Positions 61,101 through 64,000 of a DNA stretch of 64,000 nucleotides are shown piece by piece (position 1 is the stretch's first letter; each line of letters starts with the position of its first letter). The stretch lies in assembly GCF_965638725.1 (NCBI RefSeq), contig NC_134963.1, forward strand, positions 1,247,501-1,311,500, in the 5' to 3' direction. Made by a program: the position numbers and the translations under genes. Source of the stretch: Aptenodytes patagonicus (lineage: Eukaryota > Chordata > Aves > Sphenisciformes > Spheniscidae). The notes beneath the pieces are model-generated. The model was not told the DNA's origin. It made no database searches and saw only the letters and a program-made list of their open reading frames with translations.

Positions 61101-63915
61101 AGCATGACTCTGTAGCAAAGTGCAGATTTATTACGCTGTAAGTGTATATGATATCCTGACTGCCTAACAATTTTGAACATGGATCTATGCTTCTTCTCTA
61201 TCCTTAGAATAATCACATACTGTATTCACTAAAAAAAAACCAAAACCCCAAAAAACCCAACATTTACAAGACAGTAGTTCTAACATTTCAAAAAAGTACT
61301 GTTACTGAGATGGTTAAAAAAAGGGCGCCTTTTCACCTGGGACAGAGTGACTTTGATATGGACTTCATTATTGCAGCAATCTTTCAGGTTTTCAAAGAAG
61401 TTTAGAGCTCAGGATCTATTTACTATTGCCTTTTCAGCCAAATAAGTATTTCCCTTGAAACCCTTGGGAAGTTACCTAACAACAGTCTACCTGTTCCAAT
61501 TCTTGTGCCAATGTTGCTGCAGAATCAGCCATTTTCTGAAGCTGTTCTTTCTCATCCTCAAACTCCTCTAGTTTTCTCTGCAAGTCTTCTTCCACCATGG
61601 TTTTAGCCTCCTGGATCTGCATGAAGGCAGCTTCTTGATCTAACATGTCAGCCTGCACAGAAAAAGCAAGGAATCAACTTTTACAATTTCAAGGGAGGGG
61701 GAGGGGCAGGAAAAAGGAAAAAAAAAGATGACTAGAAAAAGGTAAATTATCAAGAAAATTTCTAGAGAAAAGACACAAGCAAAAATAATTCTGATGTCTG
61801 CCTTACACACCTGTATGTCTTTACTGAAGTCACCCATTCATATACTTAAGACACTAGAGTAACAGTGAATGTCTTGTATAGTTGTGACAATCTGAATTCC
61901 TCTTAAATAACACCATGTCCTTTCTGAATTGATGAAACAAGATGTAAAGAAAAAGAATCTTTATTAAAATTAAGCTATTTGGAAAAAACTCTGAAACAAA
62001 AGAGATTCCTTGGATGCTGTAGCTACTCCATGAAACAGCAATTCCTGTCATTTACGCAACCACTATTAGTAACACCAGAGATGGAGTGTGTCCTGGTTTC
62101 GGCTGGGATAGCGTTAATTTCCTTCCTAGCAACTGGTACAGTGCTGTGTTTTGGATTTAGTATGAGAATAATGTTGATAACACACCGATGTTTTAGTTGT
62201 TGCTGAGCAGTGCTTACCCTGGTCAAGGACTTTCCAGCTTCCGACGCTCTACCAACTGCGCAGGCTGGAGGTGCACAAGAAGCTGGGAGGGGGCACAGCC
62301 AGGACACCTGACCCCAACTGGCCAGAGGGACATTCCATACCTTGTGACGTCATGCGCAGCACAGAAACCGGGGAAAGCTGGCCGGGGGGGGCCGCTGCTC
62401 GGGGACTGGCTGGGCATCGGTCGGTGGGTGGTGAGCAACTGCACTGTGCATCACTTGCTTTGTATATTCTTTTATTATTACTATTTTATTTCAATTATTA
62501 AAACTGTTCTTATCTCAACCCATGAGTTTTCTCACTTTTACTCTTCCGATTCTCTCCCCATCCCACCGCGGGGGGGGGGGAGGGGGGTAGTGAGCGAGCG
62601 GCTGTGTGGTGCTCAGTTGCTGGCTGAGGTTAAACCACGACAGGTGCTTCCACTGACCTGCTGCTTTACTGCCCTTTGAGACTCAGAAGCAGGAACGTCA
62701 CTGAAATTCAATGGGATTTAAGGTTCTAAGTGCTTTGAAAGCGACCATACTGCACTTCAGATTTTACCCATCTTTTCTTACTGGAGGGCAGGAAGGACAA
62801 ACCTGAGTACTGAGCAATTTCACACACTTAAGCAGCACTTTACTGACTTAATAAGTCAGTAACTTAGTTTAACTTCCAATTAAGTTTTCTCTTGAAAAAA
62901 GTTCATGAATGGGCAAAGGAGAACATTTACATCCACCTTTAAAATTCAATTAAAAACAAATACCAGAGCTGAAAATGCAAGTATCACCTTGGAATGGGAA
63001 ACATATGGCCTTGCTCCCTCTTACTGTTTGTAATGTCATGCAAATTTATTTGCTTTGAAATATTTACCGTTTTTACAGTACAGCATTTGAATCAATTCAT
63101 AAGAATTCTATGTTACTTTGCCGGAATACTCTTGAGTTTGCAAAACCTAAACACACAACCTAGGCAGAACATAATTCATGAAGACCACCTATAACCATAC
63201 CTCAATATTTTGCAGCTGTGCTGCAATACGTTCCTTTTCTTTAATGGATCTGTGCTGGGTTTCAGTCAGCTGCTGAGACAGTGCCACATTCTCTAGTTTG
63301 AGATGTTCCAACATACCTGCTTGAGTCATTTGCCCAGCCTAAAGGAAGGAAAAAAAATAAATCACAGATTAATACCAACAGTCAAAATTTGGCCAACAAA
63401 TTTAAGAGTTTCAGAAAAAAAAAAAAAAAATCACATTGAATCTCTCTGTGCCTTATCTCAGCTACTACTTTCATGGCACTGCAGATCTTCATCCACAGAA
63501 GGCAAGTGCCTTGGTTAAATTTATGCCTCAGCATTAACGTGAACTAATACCTCATGATGATAAACAAAACACCATCCCCTCCTGCTCTCCACCTGAAGAA
63601 TACACAAGTGAGACGGGCTCCCTTGTATGAGTTCATAAACAATGTCCTCTGGATAAAACTAATATAAAAAGACAGATTGTCAGTCCTCCTATATGGAGGT
63701 AAATCATAATACCTGTATATTGGCCATCTCACTCTGCAGCCTGACACGGGCCTCCTGTGCCAGTACAAGCTGCTGCTGGTACCACTGCCGCACATTTTGG
63801 AGCGATGTGATTTCTGTTTCAGATGCCTTTAGCTTATTGGTCAGTGTGGTCCGTTCCAACTGCACCTTCTGAAGCTGGTTCTGTAAGGAAGCCAACTGCT
63901 GTCGCAGATCATGAA
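48934..63915 (-). CDS. GOLGA3: GOLGA3 (golgin-160), C-terminal portion, 17 coding exons; 5' part off the right edge
   Basis: Exons 63713-63915, 63201-63338, 61491-61652, 60301-60669, 59022-59099, 57751-58014, 57144-57238, 56226-56442, 55344-55487, 54518-54715, 53844-53960, 53207-53346, 52247-52379, 51912-52034, 51306-51470, 50144-50307 and 48934-49141 join in frame for 971 residues and a stop, roughly the last two thirds of the about 1500-residue human protein. Almost all of it is heptad-patterned coiled coil rich in Glu, Gln, Lys and Leu, with family phrases such as RQWYQQQL, ADMLDQEAAFMQIQEAK, KVMVEAYRRDASSKDQL, AITEQKQKMKHLGSDL, HKAYENAVGILSRRLQE and EMDSLQRQMEEHTVTVHES. From the family: a peripheral, cytoplasm-facing cis/medial-Golgi golgin that helps position the Golgi through dynein and promotes surface delivery of selected cargo; mouse loss disturbs spermatogenesis. 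Its Golgi-targeting head and caspase sites lie outside the window. Confidence 0.97.
50144..50307 (-). CDS. GOLGA3: GOLGA3 coding exon (fragment residues 849-902)
   Basis: Acceptor tttaaccag|AGG, donor TTAAA|GTATGA. Encodes KGENNSSNPVTPVKIPDCPV, PAALLEELLKP and KEPLKNLNSCLRQL. Reading through the donor would add about 30 codons, so the frame alone did not decide it; the join to QEMDSLQ matches human. Confidence 0.94.
50949..50981. repeat. 16-base direct repeat in GOLGA3 intron
   Basis: taagaaggtattaact occurs perfectly at 50949-50964 and 50966-50981. Confidence 0.85.
51226..51274. repeat. 17-base direct repeat just downstream of a GOLGA3 splice donor
   Basis: ggagtattttctggtac is perfect at 51226-51242 and 51258-51274, offset 32 bases, lying 32-80 bases into the intron after the exon that ends at 51306 (minus sense). 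Confidence 0.85.
51306..51470 (-). CDS. GOLGA3: GOLGA3 coding exon (fragment residues 794-848)
   Basis: Acceptor catttag|AAT, donor AAGAAG|GTATTT. Encodes NIKTELETVREDLSVTQKDK and FMLQAKVTELKNSMKSLLQQ, coiled coil collinear with human. Confidence 0.96.
51781..51813. repeat. Three tandem copies of an 11-base unit
   Basis: aaaagtatcag repeated three times without mismatch in a GOLGA3 intron, followed by a decayed fourth. Confidence 0.85.
51912..52034 (-). CDS. GOLGA3: GOLGA3 coding exon (fragment residues 753-793)
   Basis: Acceptor cccatag|GTG, donor TTGCAG|GTATTT. Encodes VENFKWEVERKEREIETLKQ and SEQRSHKELEGIQVVLQ. Confidence 0.96.
52247..52379 (-). CDS. GOLGA3: GOLGA3 coding exon (fragment residues 708-752)
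   Basis: Acceptor ctgtgcag|G completes a split Gln; donor CAAGAG|GTAAAA. Encodes VEGEKHSQEVSQFQQELAEA and RSQLQLLQKNLDDKLSEQPV. Confidence 0.95.
52657..52698. repeat. A/C-rich low-complexity tract in GOLGA3 intron
   Basis: A-run then ccccca-aaa-cccc-aaaa alternation. In GOLGA3 pre-mRNA it reads as U/G-rich with G4 and G5 runs. Confidence 0.85.
53207..53346 (-). CDS. GOLGA3: GOLGA3 coding exon (fragment residues 662-707)
   Basis: Acceptor tcttgtag|GAA, donor CTGCA|GTAAGT. Encodes EAAAKTDAAHNRRHYRAAAL and ELSEIKKELHAKELLVQAL. Confidence 0.96.
53844..53960 (-). CDS. GOLGA3: GOLGA3 coding exon (fragment residues 623-661)
   Basis: Acceptor taatacag|GTT, donor AAGCAG|GTAATG. Encodes VQAVLKQKEEEDQQVQQLIQ and ALQASLEKEKSKVKDLKKQ. 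Confidence 0.96.
54518..54715 (-). CDS. GOLGA3: GOLGA3 coding exon (fragment residues 557-622)
   Basis: Acceptor ggctacag|CTT, donor CTACAG|GTATTT. Encodes LQESRGFRRKIKRLEEINKK, LALELEHERGKLAGL and NNILETALAKRETDLVQLNL, highly conserved. Confidence 0.97.
55344..55487 (-). CDS. GOLGA3: GOLGA3 coding exon (fragment residues 509-556)
   Basis: Acceptor gtctttag|GAA, donor GATGAG|GTGATT. Encodes ERIQALETELQAVSSSKLML, EKELQEVISLTSQELEEY and REKVLELEDE. Confidence 0.96.
55970..56040. repeat. A/C-rich low-complexity tract in GOLGA3 intron
   Basis: The longest example: A-run, cccaaaccc, aaaaaacccccaaaacc, then accaaccaaaccaaaccc. A smaller one lies at about 55857-55880. It sits about 190 bases downstream of a GOLGA3 splice donor in minus sense. 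Confidence 0.85.
56226..56442 (-). CDS. GOLGA3: GOLGA3 coding exon (fragment residues 436-508)
   Basis: Acceptor cactccag|G completes Lys; donor GCTCAA|GTATGC. Encodes AITEQKQKMKHLGSDLMSAQ, KAYENAVGILSRRLQESLAA and GGNNQIAQ. Confidence 0.96.
57144..57238 (-). CDS. GOLGA3: GOLGA3 coding exon (fragment residues 405-435)
   Basis: Acceptor tattaag|TCT, donor GCAAAAAA|GTAAGT. Encodes SLQFDKEQMASLAEANQALK and QQVEQMQEEAK. A second possible acceptor nine bases in (TTTGCAG|TTC) would drop SLQ; the longer form matches human. Confidence 0.93.
57751..58014 (-). CDS. GOLGA3: GOLGA3 coding exon (fragment residues 317-404)
   Basis: Acceptor gtccaag|GTA, donor CTACAG|GTATGG. Encodes VMVEAYRRDASSKDQLISEL, KATKKRLDSEVKELKRELL and VQKERDDMEMRLQ-type coiled coil. 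Confidence 0.96.
59022..59099 (-). CDS. GOLGA3: GOLGA3 coding exon (fragment residues 291-316)
   Basis: 78-nt symmetric exon (phase 0 at both ends), acceptor ctggcag|ATA, donor CAGAAG|GTAAGC. Encodes IENLQQENASLKKQVQKVKE QFLQQK. Skipping it would keep the frame. Confidence 0.96.
60301..60669 (-). CDS. GOLGA3: GOLGA3 coding exon (fragment residues 168-290), largest GOLGA3 exon here
   Basis: Acceptor ttctcag|GTC, donor AGCCAG|GTAATG. Encodes VKLILHQRDLQLESLQQEHL, DLMKQFTLTQETLRTKEQSL and RLGEDTEVASQILEQLRQEM, all coiled coil. Confidence 0.97.
61231..61261. repeat. A/C-rich low-complexity tract in GOLGA3 intron
   Basis: A9 then ccaaaaccccaaaaaaccc. Same class as the tracts at 52657 and 55970. 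Confidence 0.85.
61491..61652 (-). CDS. GOLGA3: GOLGA3 coding exon (fragment residues 114-167)
   Basis: Acceptor ctgtgcag|GCT, donor GAACAG|GTAGAC. Encodes ADMLDQEAAFMQIQEAKTMV and EEDLQRKLEEFEDEKEQL, nearly invariant versus human. Confidence 0.97.
62089..62642 (+). mobile_element. Solo LTR of an avian endogenous retrovirus, antisense in a GOLGA3 intron
   Basis: About 554 bases bounded by TG...CA (tgtcctggtttcggctggga to aaaccacgaca). It resembles an LTR family I know as abundant in neoavian genomes; I cannot name the subfamily. Visible LTR parts: a perfect cAMP-response palindrome TGACGTCA (62345-62352), an ATTAAA signal (62497-62502) and a long G-rich tract (62570-62587). No gag, pol or env sequence flanks it, so it is a recombined solo LTR and encodes nothing. 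Host flanks (agtg / ggtg) give at best a 4-base imperfect target-site duplication. It explains most of the length of this 1.5-kb intron. Confidence 0.85.
63201..63338 (-). CDS. GOLGA3: GOLGA3 coding exon (fragment residues 68-113)
   Basis: Acceptor cctttag|GCT, donor ATTGAG|GTATGG. Encodes AGQMTQAGMLEHLKLENVAL and SQQLTETQHRSIKEKERIAA. Confidence 0.96.
63713..63915 (-). CDS. GOLGA3: GOLGA3 coding exon, first one inside the window (fragment residues 1-67)
   Basis: Acceptor ttgttctag|TT, so its first codon is split with an exon beyond the right edge; donor ATACAG|GTATTA. Encodes HDLRQQLASLQNQLQKVQLE, SLQNVRQWYQQQLVLAQEAR and VRLQSEMANIQ. The 85 bases from 63916 to the window end are intron. 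Confidence 0.96.
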
Positions 63916-64000
63916 CTAGAACAAGAAAAATAAAGAACTTGGACTAGCGCACTCCATTGTTCTATTTTTATGCACACATTTTCAAGAATTATTCCTGTAT

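Noticed and set aside
62197-62679. 160-codon frame on the plus strand in the GOLGA3 intron
   Set aside because: Lies inside and just past the solo LTR; LTRs of this kind are non-coding and no retroviral protein motif is present.
1-64000. tRNA genes, CRISPR arrays or prokaryote-like operons
   Set aside because: No B-box-like internal promoter with cloverleaf potential, no regularly spaced repeats, and the gene structure is plainly eukaryotic.

Overview
This is vertebrate nuclear DNA. It has long GT-AG introns, CpG-island promoters, AATAAA-type poly(A) signals and interspersed repeats, and no bacterial features. It is most likely a bird. The proteins align collinearly with their mammalian orthologues as I remember them. 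A roughly 550-base LTR in a GOLGA3 intron (62089-62642) looks like a family I know as common in Neoaves, and ancient MIR-like SINE remnants are present. The gene order PGAM5 > < ANKLE2 < GOLGA3 matches the human 12q24.33 block, where PXMP2 lies just upstream of PGAM5. No PXMP2 exon was found here, so it would lie left of the window. The species call is inference.

Layout. Bases 1-9240 are intergenic, with an MIR-like scrap, short tandem duplications and no supportable gene. PGAM5 (+) runs from a CpG-island promoter (about 9240-10480) through six coding exons (9748-19599) and a 3' UTR ending near 21250. ANKLE2 (-) converges on it: thirteen coding exons from 43287 down to 24855, a 3' UTR reaching about 22970 or 21965, and a CpG-island promoter at about 42590-43960. 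GOLGA3 (-) follows upstream of ANKLE2 in the same direction. Its last seventeen coding exons (63915 down to 48934) and a 3' UTR of up to about 4.5 kb are in the window, and the 5' half of the gene is off the right edge. Every exon join was checked by reading frame. The spliced products are PGAM5 317 aa, ANKLE2 1026 aa and a 971-aa C-terminal portion of GOLGA3.

Functionally this is a conserved gene neighbourhood, not an operon. PGAM5 is a mitochondrial histidine-type protein phosphatase, ANKLE2 is an ER/inner-nuclear-membrane LEM protein needed for nuclear envelope reassembly, and GOLGA3 (golgin-160) is a Golgi coiled-coil protein. They share no pathway that I know of.

I did not find a new biological system. 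The points most worth a second look are in PGAM5: a canonical ETGE KEAP1-binding motif, a Ser in place of Pro in the WDPNWD assembly motif, a 28-residue length gain over human with an Ala/Pro-rich linker, and a membrane segment two residues shorter. Other points are an intronic LTR carrying a perfect CRE palindrome, a weak ANKLE2 splice donor, and a recurring class of poly-A plus CCCAAAA-type tracts.
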